Notes under the pieces: generated by a model
Database searches by the model: none
Told to the model about the DNA's origin: nothing
What the model saw: the letters and a program-made list of their open reading frames with translations, nothing else
Source: QZKY01 sp963666295
GTDB taxonomy: Bacteria; Pseudomonadota; Gammaproteobacteria; Burkholderiales; Burkholderiaceae_D
Reading direction: 5' to 3'
Length of the DNA stretch: 64,000 nucleotides
Assembly: GCA_963666295.1 (NCBI GenBank)
Contig: OY762707.1
Coordinates: 372,001-436,000 of the forward strand
In this document: positions 31,901 through 40,042 of the stretch, piece after piece
Layout: each line of letters starts with the position of its first letter
Position numbering within the stretch: the stretch's first letter is position 1
Position numbers and translations under genes: made by a program

Positions 31901-32165
31901 TGAAGACGAAGATTTTGAACGGCCACGCAACTTCATTGGCTTCCTGAAAGACTTGCCGGTTCCAGAAATGGAAAATCTGATGCTTAAAAACGCCAAAATA
32001 ACAGATGATGATCTACTTCAATTGGGCACCGAACGCGCCCAGGCCGTGAAAGTATGGCTTGTTGCCAAGAAAGTTCCGGCAGATCGTATTTATATCGTCG
32101 CAAGCAAGCTGAGCGCTGAAAAAGACAAGCAGGGGCCGAATCGCGTTGATTTCTCTTTGAAGTAA
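28929..32165 (+). CDS. DUF748 (AsmA-like) envelope protein with OmpA-like C-terminus
   Basis: This very large protein (1078 aa from ATG 28929; an ATG at 28911 would add six residues but lacks the GGGAA site) has a basic N-terminus. A single membrane anchor follows ('IAIGFGILILLFGLFGYFFLPGI', about residues 21-45), then a long periplasmic part rich in beta-strand pattern, typical of DUF748/AsmA-like lipid-transport and envelope-integrity proteins. Near the C-terminus 'FEPGTTAISPNAEPKLLALSNAL...LKLEITGLADPATD' and 'AQAVKVWLVAKKVPADRIYIVASKL...NRVDFSLK' resemble the two halves of an OmpA-type peptidoglycan-binding domain, split by about 95 residues. A lysine-rich low-complexity stretch (KKTKKRSSKKVEKAR) lies near the middle. 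It stands alone, divergent from pstS and convergent with purA. Function is not established. Confidence 0.8.
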   Translation: MNPTVRQKALDAAKKPLTKRIAIGFGILILLFGLFGYFFLPGIIKSKIEQQLTEKLKRPTTIERVEINPYALAVNIHQFRALEPDGKKTFASFKKLYVNVSMQSLFRLAPIVSELKLDEPYVHLARTGANQYSIDDILKLVAEQPTSDEPSRFAIYNIQVEGGKIEFEDQPKNKTHTVSNFKLGIPFVSLLPSHDDIFVKPFLNADINGSNLQLKGKTLPFSKSKETVVNLDFDNINLTNYVAYLPFKPQFKVNQAMLALHLTANFKQEPDQAPALVLKGQTTLTKVNVTALDGEPIFKLPELSIQLDGLNALSEQYNIARIALLEPKVNAVKSQSGALNLALLTPPSKAGKPAKSNIRLKIALNEFSIKKAKLKFQDQQATQPVSGTVEKFNLLIKNTKIDLKNQDINLAEVSSDSATLHIQHKKTKKRSSKKVEKARLNTMAEPGWGISIGKMVVADWSAQFEDRNLRRRRTTKVTPISFTANDLTTKQGKKGQIRLNAKVDQHGTVSANGSLGLASLHADLKLDLKNVSILPAQPYFTDQLNFQFTRANLSTSGSLQLDEDRRGALKGGFKGNVSLSQVATADKISAKDFVSWRNLSFHGINTKFEPFSLYISRVLLDRYYARIIISPEGRINLQDVIRGPGEKGKSLTESDDGQQKGSKTEVTATATAGKHPAEPRKAATKMPPIKINRLTLRRGRVQFTDNFIKPNYTANMLDLGGTVTDLSSKADTSAIVDLAGKVNSAPLTITGSLNPLKGDLFLDMKGNVKGMELAPLSAYSGKYAGYGIEKGQLSFDVAYKVDQRKLSAENHLILDQLTFGKKVDSPDATKLPVTLAVALLRDRNGVIDLRLPISGSLDDPKFSVGGIIIKAFFNLIAKAITSPFALLGSVFGGGEDLSWLNFEPGTTAISPNAEPKLLALSNALIDRPGLKLEITGLADPATDRAGLAEESIKRKVRLLKKQDMISDGTPIPPEGIVVTEKEYPDLLERVYEDEDFERPRNFIGFLKDLPVPEMENLMLKNAKITDDDLLQLGTERAQAVKVWLVAKKVPADRIYIVASKLSAEKDKQGPNRVDFSLK

Positions 32166-32183
32166 TACGCTCTGGCCCCAATT

Positions 32184-32214
32184 AAAAATGGCCGAAATAA
32201 ATCGGCCATTTTTT
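32184..32214. terminator. Bidirectional terminator between the DUF748 gene and purA
   Basis: AAAAATGGCCGA, a six-base loop and TCGGCCATTTTTT form a strong stem with A and T tracts on both sides, between convergent genes. Confidence 0.92.
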
Positions 32215-32233
32215 GAATGTATCTGTGCTTGGT

Positions 32234-33544
32234 TTACCCAAACGGATGGCGCAGCACCAGCGTTTCTTCCCGGTCTGGCCCCGTCGAAACCATATCAATC
32301 GGCACCCCAATCAGTTCTTCAACCCGCCTGATGTAGGCACGCGCATTGGCTGGCAAAGCATCAAAAGACTGTACGCCCAGCGAACTCTCTGACCAACCAG
32401 GCATCTCTTCGTAAATTGGCTTGCAACGTGCTGCATCTTCTGCACCGACCGGAAAAATATCGATTTTCTTGTCATCAAGCTCGTATCCCACACAGAGCTT
32501 GACTGACTCAATCCCGTCCATCACATCCAGCTTGGTCAGGCAAATGCCGGACACGCCATTGATCTGAACTGAACGCTTCAACAAGGCAGCATCAAACCAG
32601 CCGCAGCGTCTGGCACGACCAGTCACCGTACCAAACTCCATCCCTTTGGTTGCGAGATGCTGACCAACCCCCACATCAGTCGGTAATTCCGAAGGGAATG
32701 GCCCAGATCCGACGCGCGTCGTGTAAGCCTTGGTAATGCCCAAAATGTAGTGCAACATATTGGGGCCAACGCCAGAACCTGCTGAGGCATTGCCCGCCAC
32801 GCAATTGCTTGACGTTACAAACGGATAAGTGCCGTGATCGACATCAAGCATACTCCCCTGCGCCCCTTCAAAGAGGATATTGCCACCATTGTGGTAGGCT
32901 TGATAAAGTTCGCTCGACACGTCAGCAACCATTGGCCTCAAACGCTCTGCCGTCTCGAGTGCTTCGTCCAGTGTTTTCTGATAGTCCACAGGCGCTGCGT
33001 TCAGGTAATTAACCAGCACATGGTTATGGAGATCCAGGTTCTCACGTAACTTTTCGGCAAAGCGCTGTCTGTTCATTAAATCCGCCACACGAATGGCGCG
33101 ACGCGATACTTTATCCTCATAAGCAGGGCCAATGCCTTTACCCGTCGTGCCGATCTTGGCATCGCCACGCTTGGCCTCACGCGCCAGATCAATGGCAACG
33201 TGATAAGGCAAAATAACCGGGCATGCTTCCGACACTCTTAACCGGGACGCCACCTCAACACCGGCCTCTTCGAGCTTGTCGATTTCACGCAGCAAGTCCG
33301 GCACGGACAAAACCACGCCATTACCAACAAAACATGACACACCCGGGCGCATAATGCCTGACGGAATCAGTTGCAAAGCGGTTGTTTGACCGTTAATCAC
33401 CAGCGTATGGCCGGCATTATGGCCGCCCTGAAAACGCACGACACCTTGTGCATGCTCCGTCAGCCAGTCAACAATCTTCCCTTTGCCTTCATCACCCCAC
33501 TGGGTACCCACCACTACAACATTCTTAGCCATATAATTCGCCAT
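32234..33544 (-). CDS. purA: Adenylosuccinate synthetase
   Basis: The enzyme makes adenylosuccinate from IMP, aspartate and GTP, the first step from IMP to AMP. The 436-aa product has the GTP-binding start 'VVVVGTQWGDEGKGKIVDWLTEHAQGVVRFQGGHNAGHTL', with catalytic Asp and His in these motifs, and 'GTTGKGIGPAYEDK'. The C-terminal 'STGPDREETLVLRHPF' is typical. The protein may start at ATG 33544 or four codons later (MAKNVVVVGTQ). It follows hisZ by 3 bp, the standard arrangement in Burkholderiales. Confidence 0.97.
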   Translation of the reverse strand: MANYMAKNVVVVGTQWGDEGKGKIVDWLTEHAQGVVRFQGGHNAGHTLVINGQTTALQLIPSGIMRPGVSCFVGNGVVLSVPDLLREIDKLEEAGVEVASRLRVSEACPVILPYHVAIDLAREAKRGDAKIGTTGKGIGPAYEDKVSRRAIRVADLMNRQRFAEKLRENLDLHNHVLVNYLNAAPVDYQKTLDEALETAERLRPMVADVSSELYQAYHNGGNILFEGAQGSMLDVDHGTYPFVTSSNCVAGNASAGSGVGPNMLHYILGITKAYTTRVGSGPFPSELPTDVGVGQHLATKGMEFGTVTGRARRCGWFDAALLKRSVQINGVSGICLTKLDVMDGIESVKLCVGYELDDKKIDIFPVGAEDAARCKPIYEEMPGWSESSLGVQSFDALPANARAYIRRVEELIGVPIDMVSTGPDREETLVLRHPFG

Positions 33545-33547
33545 TAA

Positions 33548-34708
33548 TTAGTTCAATTCTCTGAGTAGCCATTGCCCATTATCGCCTAGGATCAGTTCGC
33601 GATCGCACTCAAATTCGTCGTGTTCATTTTCCTGCCCGGGTAAACTTTGGATAACGACTTCCCCGACCAGGCGCAATGCATTAATTTTTTCCTGCAACGC
33701 CTGCTGCATACCCCAAGGCGCCCTGATGGCACGCATCGGCTCTGCAGATGGCAGCAAACGTGCCAATTCACGCAAATCCATTGAGAAACCCGTCGCTGGA
33801 CGCGCACGACCAAACGCCTCGCCGACATGGTCGTAACGCCCCCCCCGCGCCAATGCGTTCGGTAAGCCAGGGACATAGGCGCCAAACATGACACCACTGT
33901 GATAGTGATAACCACGCAGATCGGCGAGGTCAACCGTTACGGGGACGCCGTGCTCCTCCGACAATCCTGCAAGCTCTTTCAGTTCATCAAGTGCATTGAT
34001 GATGCCTGGAAACGGTGGCAGTACATCGCGTGCGCGCTCAAGAATCTCGACACCACCATAAAGCTCCGGCAAAACCAGCAATGCTTCGCGGATAGCCGGC
34101 CCCAGGCTACTCGTCAAATCCAGAAGACCGGAAATATCTTTGGTCTCAAGCAGATAGAAAAGCGTGGTTTTGTCTTTCTCCAAACGAGGCTCGTTCGCCA
34201 GAATATCCCGAATCACGCCCACGTGTGACAAATCCAGACTCACGCCGGAAACGCCCGCAAGTTGCAGTGATGCCAATGCGAGCTTTTGAATTTCCGCATC
34301 GGACTCAAGTCCTGCATGGCCGTATATTTCAGCACCGATCTGGAATGGTTCGCGTGTCGCGTACAGGCCGGATGGGCGTGCATGTAGCGTGCTGCCGGCG
34401 TAGCACAGTCGCGTCACGGAATTACGGTTAAGCAAATGGGCATCAATGCGTGAAACCTGGGTTGTCATGTCCGCACGAATCCCCATTGTGCGTCCAGAAA
34501 GCTGATCAACCAGGCGGAAAGTATAGAGATCCGTATCTTGCCCTGCACCCGTCAATAAAGACTCGAGATATTCCAGCATTGGAGGAATAACCAGTTCATA
34601 ACCATATAAACGGAAATTATCCAGAACCAGTCGTCGCAAATCTTCAATCTTGCGCGCTTCTGCTGGCAGAACGTCAGCAATATATTCAGGTAGGAGCCAG
34701 TTTTGCAT
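33548..34708 (-). CDS. hisZ: ATP phosphoribosyltransferase regulatory subunit
   Basis: HisZ is a HisRS-like protein that activates the short form of HisG, the first enzyme of histidine synthesis. The 386-aa product starts 'MQNWLLPEYIADVLPAEARKIEDLRRLVLDNFRLYGYELVIPPMLEYLESLL', with class II synthetase-like motifs ('GIRADMTTQVSRIDAH', 'RGGRYDHVGEAFGRARPATGFSMDL'). It lacks the C-terminal anticodon-binding domain of true HisRS (which is at 41884-43215). It has no his-operon neighbours here; hflC and purA flank it, as in related genomes. Confidence 0.95.
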   Translation of the reverse strand: MQNWLLPEYIADVLPAEARKIEDLRRLVLDNFRLYGYELVIPPMLEYLESLLTGAGQDTDLYTFRLVDQLSGRTMGIRADMTTQVSRIDAHLLNRNSVTRLCYAGSTLHARPSGLYATREPFQIGAEIYGHAGLESDAEIQKLALASLQLAGVSGVSLDLSHVGVIRDILANEPRLEKDKTTLFYLLETKDISGLLDLTSSLGPAIREALLVLPELYGGVEILERARDVLPPFPGIINALDELKELAGLSEEHGVPVTVDLADLRGYHYHSGVMFGAYVPGLPNALARGGRYDHVGEAFGRARPATGFSMDLRELARLLPSAEPMRAIRAPWGMQQALQEKINALRLVGEVVIQSLPGQENEHDEFECDRELILGDNGQWLLRELN

Positions 34709-34750
34709 CTCTTTTCTTTATCCGCGCAATGCGCCTGTTCTCACATTATT

Positions 34751-34784
34751 AAGCCTGAAAGCAGCAATCGCTTTCAGGCTTTTT
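34751..34784. terminator. Terminator after hflC, upstream of hisZ
   Basis: AAGCCTGAAAGC, a seven-base loop and GCTTTCAGGCTTTTTAAT form a strong stem with flanking A/T. It separates the hfl operon from hisZ-purA. Confidence 0.88.
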
Positions 34785-34834
34785 AATCGTCCAACTGCTA
34801 ATTATCTAACAGATATGCAGATCATTAAACCACT

Positions 34835-35713
34835 TTATTGAGATCGCCCTTGCGCATCCTTCATGTATTTGAAAAATGCAGACGACGGGTCAATGACCAT
34901 CACATCCTGCTTGTTCTTGAAGCTGGCCCGATAGGCCTCCAGACTGCGATAAAACTTGAAGAATTCAGGGTTTCTGCCAAAAGCATCTGCATAAATCCGC
35001 GAAGCTTTCGCATCACCCTCACCGCGAATTTTCTCCGCATCCCTGAACGCCTCGGCCAGAATGATTTGACGCTGCTTGTCCGCATCAGCACGAATCTTTT
35101 CCGAGTCTGCAGCACCCGTTGAGCGTAACTCGTTTGCCACGCGCGTCCGCTCTGCTCTCATCCTCTGAAATACCGAACTGTTGATCTGTTCGACATAGTT
35201 GACGCGCCTCAAGCGCACATCAATAATTTCGATGCCAATATTCTTGGCCTCATCTGACATTTTCTTTTGTATTGCTGTCATCAGCTTGACACGATCCCCG
35301 GAAATTACCTCACCCACCTTGCGCTTGGTAATTTCGTCATTCAGCGCGGCTTTTGTGATTTGCAGCATGCGGTCCTGTGCACGCTGCTCATCGCCGATAA
35401 AACTCACGTAAAAGAGCTTGGGATCGACAATTTTCCATTTCACATACGCATTAACGAGGATATTCATCTTCTCGGCTGTAATGATGCGATCAGGCTCCTG
35501 AGACTCCGTCGTTACAATGCGCTTTTCCATGAAAACAATGTTTTGGAACGGCGCGGGCAACTTGAAATGCAAACCCGGCTCTTCAACAACTTTTTTCACT
35601 TCTCCCAAGGCGAACACGATTCCGTACTGTCGCTGATCCACAATAAAAAGCGACGATGAAAGGAGGGGAATACCAATAGCCAAAAGCAGGAGAGGTACAA
35701 ACAGGCGTCTCAT
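34835..35713 (-). CDS. hflC: HflC, modulator of FtsH protease
   Basis: HflC is an SPFH/prohibitin-type inner-membrane protein that forms the HflKC complex around FtsH. The 292-aa product has an N-terminal anchor (about residues 6-24), 'FIVDQRQYGIVFALGEVKKVVEEPGLHFKLPAPFQNIVFMEKRI', and a C-terminal coiled-coil region ('RMRAERTRVANELRSTGAADSEKIRADADKQRQIILAEAFRDAEKIRGEGDAKA'). Its ATG overlaps the hflK stop (TAATG). Confidence 0.95.
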   Translation of the reverse strand: MRRLFVPLLLLAIGIPLLSSSLFIVDQRQYGIVFALGEVKKVVEEPGLHFKLPAPFQNIVFMEKRIVTTESQEPDRIITAEKMNILVNAYVKWKIVDPKLFYVSFIGDEQRAQDRMLQITKAALNDEITKRKVGEVISGDRVKLMTAIQKKMSDEAKNIGIEIIDVRLRRVNYVEQINSSVFQRMRAERTRVANELRSTGAADSEKIRADADKQRQIILAEAFRDAEKIRGEGDAKASRIYADAFGRNPEFFKFYRSLEAYRASFKNKQDVMVIDPSSAFFKYMKDAQGRSQ

Positions 35714-36978
35714 TATCTTGCCCTCCTGCTGCGCGAACCGCTTGTGTCTAATGACTCAGGCGTCTTGACAAGATCCTGGACCGATGGCTGTTCTATCGTT
35801 GTGATCTCGGATTCCTCAGCAGCCGCCGTTTTGGAAACCAGCTTGTCCAGCGGCAGGAACAACAGATTATTGTTGTTTTTTGTATCAATCATCATCTTCG
35901 TCGTACGCTCGAATATCTTCTGCATGGCCTCCAGATACATACGATCGCGTGTAACAGCGGGGGCCCGTTGATACTCAGCAAGCACCTGCTTAAAGCGCGA
36001 CGCATCACCTTCGGCGTTCGCAATCACACTGGCGCGATAGCCCTCAGACTCTTGCAGCAAACGCGCCGCCGCACCACGTGCTCTGGGAATAACGTCATTG
36101 GCATAAGCCTGGCCTTCATTCTTCTGACGCTCAAGATCCTGCCCCGCCTTTACCGCATCATCAAAAGCATCCTGCACCTCTTCTGGCGGCTGAACGCCTT
36201 GCATGGTCACATTCGTAATTTGAATACCTGAACCATACTGATCGAAAATTTTCTGCATCAGCTTATGAACCTCAAGCGCAATCACATCGCGACCTTCATA
36301 GAGCACGAAGTCCATATTGCTTTTGCCAACCACTTCCCTGATGGCCGTTTCTGCCACCTGGCGAACCATATTTTCTTTACTGCGATTATTGAACAGCCAA
36401 TCAGTTGCGTTTTTCAAGCGATACTGCACAGCAAACTGGATGTCGATGATGTTTTCATCATCCGTCAACATCAGCGCTTCTTTTGGTCGCTTATCAGTCA
36501 CAGTCGAACGATAACCAACCTCAACCGTTCGAACCTGAGATACGTTAACAATTTCATGTGTCTGAATCGGGGATGGCCAGCGCCAACTAATCCCAGGCAA
36601 CTTACTTTCACTATATTTACCAAAGGTCAGCACAACACCAACATTACCTTCTTTAACAATGAAGGTGCCAGAGAGCAACCAAATTCCCATCGCCACCACA
36701 ATTAATGACAAAAAAGCAGAGGCAGGGCCAGGACTTTTGCGACGCTTTGCACCACCGCCGCCCGCATTGCCGCCAGTGTCACCTTTCTTGCCTTTGCTGA
36801 ATACACTTCCAAAGCGCTCATTGAAATCGCGCCACAACTTGTCCATTTCTGGCGGCTCGTTATTTGCACGTGGCGGATCGTTATTGTCGCGCGGCTTCTC
36901 GTCGTCATCACGACCGGAACCACGCCCCCAAAGATCTGAGAGCTTGATACCCATTGTTTTTATGAAGGAAAATTGCAT
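35713..36978 (-). CDS. hflK: HflK, modulator of FtsH protease
   Basis: HflK is the partner of HflC in the FtsH-associated membrane complex. It has a soluble, glycine- and proline-rich N-terminus, one membrane segment ('SAFLSLIVVAMGIWLLSGTFIV') and an SPFH domain ('EGNVGVVLTFGKYSESKLPGISWRWPSPIQTHEIVNVSQVRTVEVGYR'). A C-terminal coiled coil and a poorly conserved tail follow. ATG 36976-36978 (421 aa) is used; ATG 36954 (MGIKLSDLWGRG) is equally possible, and neither has a clear ribosome-binding site. A longer frame to 37065 would overlap hflX. Confidence 0.92.
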   Translation of the reverse strand: MQFSFIKTMGIKLSDLWGRGSGRDDDEKPRDNNDPPRANNEPPEMDKLWRDFNERFGSVFSKGKKGDTGGNAGGGGAKRRKSPGPASAFLSLIVVAMGIWLLSGTFIVKEGNVGVVLTFGKYSESKLPGISWRWPSPIQTHEIVNVSQVRTVEVGYRSTVTDKRPKEALMLTDDENIIDIQFAVQYRLKNATDWLFNNRSKENMVRQVAETAIREVVGKSNMDFVLYEGRDVIALEVHKLMQKIFDQYGSGIQITNVTMQGVQPPEEVQDAFDDAVKAGQDLERQKNEGQAYANDVIPRARGAAARLLQESEGYRASVIANAEGDASRFKQVLAEYQRAPAVTRDRMYLEAMQKIFERTTKMMIDTKNNNNLLFLPLDKLVSKTAAAEESEITTIEQPSVQDLVKTPESLDTSGSRSRRAR

Positions 36979-36997
36979 TATGGAAAACTTGCCAAAA

Positions 36998-38152
36998 TCA
37001 TGAATGGTAATCGGGCTGGCCTGACTCTTTAATATGACCGAGAGAGGACAGGTCTCCCGATTCATGCTCTTTGTTTGGCATCATGCTTTGCTTTGCGAAT
37101 TCGACTATGGCACTACGCAACAAGTCCAGACCGGAGCCAGCCTTAGCGCTGACAAAAACACGCGCTATATTACCATACTCATCCCGCTCCAAAACCGGCT
37201 CAATATCCGCTTCGTCAATCTTGTTCCACACGAGCAATTGCGGAATATGATCTGCGCCAATTTCAGTCAAAACCTGATTGACCTGTTCGATCTGGTCGAA
37301 GCGCGCCGGATTAGAGGCATCCACGACATGCAACAGCAAATCAGCGTACAGGGTTTCTTCCAGCGTCGCCCGAAATGCCGCCACCAGTTGATGCGGTAAA
37401 TCTCGTACAAAGCCCACCGTATCGGAAACAACGATATTCCCAACTTCTTCCAGGTAGAGACGACGCGAGGTCGTGTCCAGCGTTGCAAACAGCTGATCGG
37501 CCACATAGGCTTTTGCTTTGGTCAACGCGTTGAACAGGGTGGACTTACCCGCATTGGTATACCCCACCAACGAGACCGAAAAAGTTTCACGCCTTCCACG
37601 CGCGCGTCGTCGCGTTTCACGTTGGCGCTCCAGTTTGGTCAGGCGCGCGCGCAGCATCTTGACCCGGTCACCAATCAAACGGCGATCCGTTTCAAGTTGG
37701 GTTTCGCCCGGGCCACGCAAACCGATCCCGCCTTTTTGACGCTCGAGGTGAGTCCAGCCGCGCACCAGCCGTGTTGAAAGATGCTGCAACTGCGCCAATT
37801 CAACCTGCACCTTGCCTTCGTGGCTTTGTGCACGCTGAGCAAAAATATCGAGGATCAGACTCGTGCGATCAACAACATTGATGTTTAAGCGCCGCTCAAG
37901 ATTGCGCTGCTGCGCCGGAGAAAGGCTATGATTGAAAATAACCAGATTCAGCCCTTTCTGCAAAATAATCTGCGCAATTTCATCAACCTTGCCGGTTCCG
38001 GCGAAGTAGGCCGCGTCAGGACTGTGGCGCTTAAACGTCACTTCAACCACAGACTCGACACCAGCAGATTTGGCAAGAAGGGCTATCTCTTCCATCCCCC
38101 CTTCAAAATCACCACGACCAAAATCGACACCAACCAAAGCCGCACGCATCAT
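36998..38152 (-). CDS. hflX: Ribosome-associated GTPase HflX
   Basis: HflX binds the 50S subunit and splits stalled or heat-damaged ribosomes. The 384-aa product has an N-terminal HflX domain ('GTGKVDEIAQIILQKGLNLVIFNHSLSPAQQRNLERRLNINVVDRTSLILDIFAQRAQSHEGKVQVELAQLQ'), the linker 'GPGETQLETDRR', and the G domain ('VGYTNAGKSTLFNALT', 'DTVGFVRDLP', 'VWNKIDEAD'). It lies between hfq and hflK as in many proteobacteria. Confidence 0.96.
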   Translation of the reverse strand: MMRAALVGVDFGRGDFEGGMEEIALLAKSAGVESVVEVTFKRHSPDAAYFAGTGKVDEIAQIILQKGLNLVIFNHSLSPAQQRNLERRLNINVVDRTSLILDIFAQRAQSHEGKVQVELAQLQHLSTRLVRGWTHLERQKGGIGLRGPGETQLETDRRLIGDRVKMLRARLTKLERQRETRRRARGRRETFSVSLVGYTNAGKSTLFNALTKAKAYVADQLFATLDTTSRRLYLEEVGNIVVSDTVGFVRDLPHQLVAAFRATLEETLYADLLLHVVDASNPARFDQIEQVNQVLTEIGADHIPQLLVWNKIDEADIEPVLERDEYGNIARVFVSAKAGSGLDLLRSAIVEFAKQSMMPNKEHESGDLSSLGHIKESGQPDYHS

Positions 38153-38192
38153 TAATGCGACTCCTTCATGCGAAGCATTCGTTCACGCACTA

Positions 38193-38426
38193 TCAAGCGC
38201 CAGATTCAAGCGTCAAGTTAACTGCACGACCTGGAACAACAGTCGAAATTGCATGCTTGTAAACCATCTGCGTGACTGAATTGCGCAACAACACGACGTA
38301 TTGATCGAAAGATTCAATCTGCCCCTGCAATTTAATACCGTTAACCAGATAAATGGATACCGGCACCTGCTCTTTACGTAGCAGGTTCAGGAAGGGGTCT
38401 TGTAATGTTTGCCCTTTGTTACTCAT
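38193..38426 (-). CDS. hfq: RNA chaperone Hfq
   Basis: Hfq is a hexameric Sm-like protein that pairs small RNAs with mRNAs. The 77-aa product shows Sm1 ('PFLNLLRKEQVPVSIYLVNGIKLQGQIESFDQYVVLLRN') and Sm2 ('QMVYKHAISTVVPGRAV') with the conserved YKH motif. The start at 38426 follows GGAGC by five bases; a longer frame to 38486 lacks support. The C-terminal tail is short, as usual in betaproteobacteria. Confidence 0.97.
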   Translation of the reverse strand: MSNKGQTLQDPFLNLLRKEQVPVSIYLVNGIKLQGQIESFDQYVVLLRNSVTQMVYKHAISTVVPGRAVNLTLESGA

Positions 38427-38557
38427 GAAAGCTCCAGTAATAGTTGTTTTTAAAAGTTGGAGACTGCCGCCTAACCTATGTGCCACGTGAATTTACCGAC
38501 ACATAAGGCACATTCTATAGAAAAGCAAGAAAGTTGGTATTGACCGATTACAAATGA

Positions 38558-39904
38558 TTACGATTTATTCTCTTGCTTGGCAAAAGGATTCTTGCCCGTT
38601 TTGAATTCCACTCTGAGCGGCGTTCCCGTCAAAGAAAACGCATCGCGAAAGTATTTGGACAAGTAGCGTTTATACCCATCTCCAATAGCGTCCAGCCCGG
38701 TGCCGTGAATGACAATAATCGGAGGATTCTTGCCACCCTGATGGGCATAGCGCATTTTCGGACGCGTCGCCCCTTTGCGCGGCGGCTGCTGATGTAAAAC
38801 GGCTTCCTTCAGTGCACGCGTCAATTTAGGCGTCGTCAGATTGGCTGTTGCAGCCTCAAATGCCGCATTCACTGATTTCATCAATGGCCCGATTCCGGTA
38901 CTTTTCAGCGCCGAAATGAAATGGAGCTTGGCAAATTCCAGAAAGTACAGTTTGCGCTCCATGTCGTTCTTGACTTGATCGCGTGCATCCGCTTGCAAAC
39001 CATCCCATTTATTAACAGCGACCACCAACGCCCGACCGCTATCCAGCACGAAACCAGCAATGTGCGCGTCCTGCTCAGAGATGCCTTGCTGGCCATCCAG
39101 CAGCAAGATGACCACATTGGCCTCGGAAATAGACTTTAGCGCCTTGATGACCGAAAACTTTTCCACCGTTTCCGTCACCTTACCACGCCGACGTATGCCT
39201 GCCGTATCAATGAGTGTGTAACGCTTGCCATCACGCTCAAACGGAATCTCGATGGAATCGCGCGTCGTGCCGGGCATATCAAAAGCAATAACACGCTCTT
39301 CGCCCAGCAAGGTGTTTACGAGGGTTGACTTGCCGACGTTTGGACGGCCCACAATCGCAATTCTGACACCGCGATCTTCTTCATCTGGTTCTTCATCCGT
39401 TTCAAGACGTGGCATGGCCATATCCAGCGACGCTTCAAGCATACTGGGCACACCATCACCATGTGCCGAAGAAATCACCTGCGGCTCGCCCAGTCCCAAT
39501 TCGTAAAACTCGGCGGTAACTGCCGAATAACGCATCCCTTCGGCCTTGTTGATCGCGAGCAATACCGGTTGACCAGACCGTCTCAGGAAGTCTGCAATCG
39601 TTTTATCGTGTGGATTCAAGCCTTGGCGACCATCGACCATAAACACAACAACATCCGCCTCTGCCACAGCTTGTTTGGTTTGCTGCGCCATATGATGAAC
39701 AATGCCCTCTTTCACCACGGGTTCGAAGCCACCGGTATCAATGACCAGAAATTCGTGCTTGCCTAGCCGCCCCTCACCATAATGGCGGTCACGCGTCAAC
39801 CCCGGGAAGTCGGCCACCAGCGCATCGCGTGATCGAGTCAAACGATTGAACAGCGTCGACTTGCCCACATTCGGTCGGCCGACAAGGGCGATAACAGGTT
39901 TCAT
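38558..39904 (-). CDS. der: Ribosome biogenesis GTPase Der (EngA)
   Basis: Der has tandem GTPase domains and is needed for 50S subunit maturation. The 448-aa product has G1 motifs 'GRPNVGKSTLFNRL' (residues 8-21) and 'GRPNVGKSTLVNTLLG' (about 187), G3 'DTGGFE' and 'DTAGIRRRGK', and G4 'NKAEG' and 'NKWDG'. The C-terminal KH-like domain includes 'PLRVEFKTGKNPF'. It lies downstream of bamB, the common gammaproteobacterial and betaproteobacterial order. Confidence 0.97.
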   Translation of the reverse strand: MKPVIALVGRPNVGKSTLFNRLTRSRDALVADFPGLTRDRHYGEGRLGKHEFLVIDTGGFEPVVKEGIVHHMAQQTKQAVAEADVVVFMVDGRQGLNPHDKTIADFLRRSGQPVLLAINKAEGMRYSAVTAEFYELGLGEPQVISSAHGDGVPSMLEASLDMAMPRLETDEEPDEEDRGVRIAIVGRPNVGKSTLVNTLLGEERVIAFDMPGTTRDSIEIPFERDGKRYTLIDTAGIRRRGKVTETVEKFSVIKALKSISEANVVILLLDGQQGISEQDAHIAGFVLDSGRALVVAVNKWDGLQADARDQVKNDMERKLYFLEFAKLHFISALKSTGIGPLMKSVNAAFEAATANLTTPKLTRALKEAVLHQQPPRKGATRPKMRYAHQGGKNPPIIVIHGTGLDAIGDGYKRYLSKYFRDAFSLTGTPLRVEFKTGKNPFAKQENKS

Positions 39905-40042
39905 TTTTTAAAAGTGTTCCAAATGAAAGGCGCGACAAACGCCCATTAAATTTCGACTTGATTAAGTCAAGCAAGTTCGCGAATAAACATTAGCAGAATT
40001 AGCCACAAATCGCATGTGACTCGCCTTCTGTTTCAAGAATGA

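Noticed and set aside
33548..34708. Second histidyl-tRNA synthetase gene
   Set aside because: The product lacks the anticodon-binding domain and matches HisZ, the regulatory subunit of ATP phosphoribosyltransferase; the true hisS is at 41884-43215.
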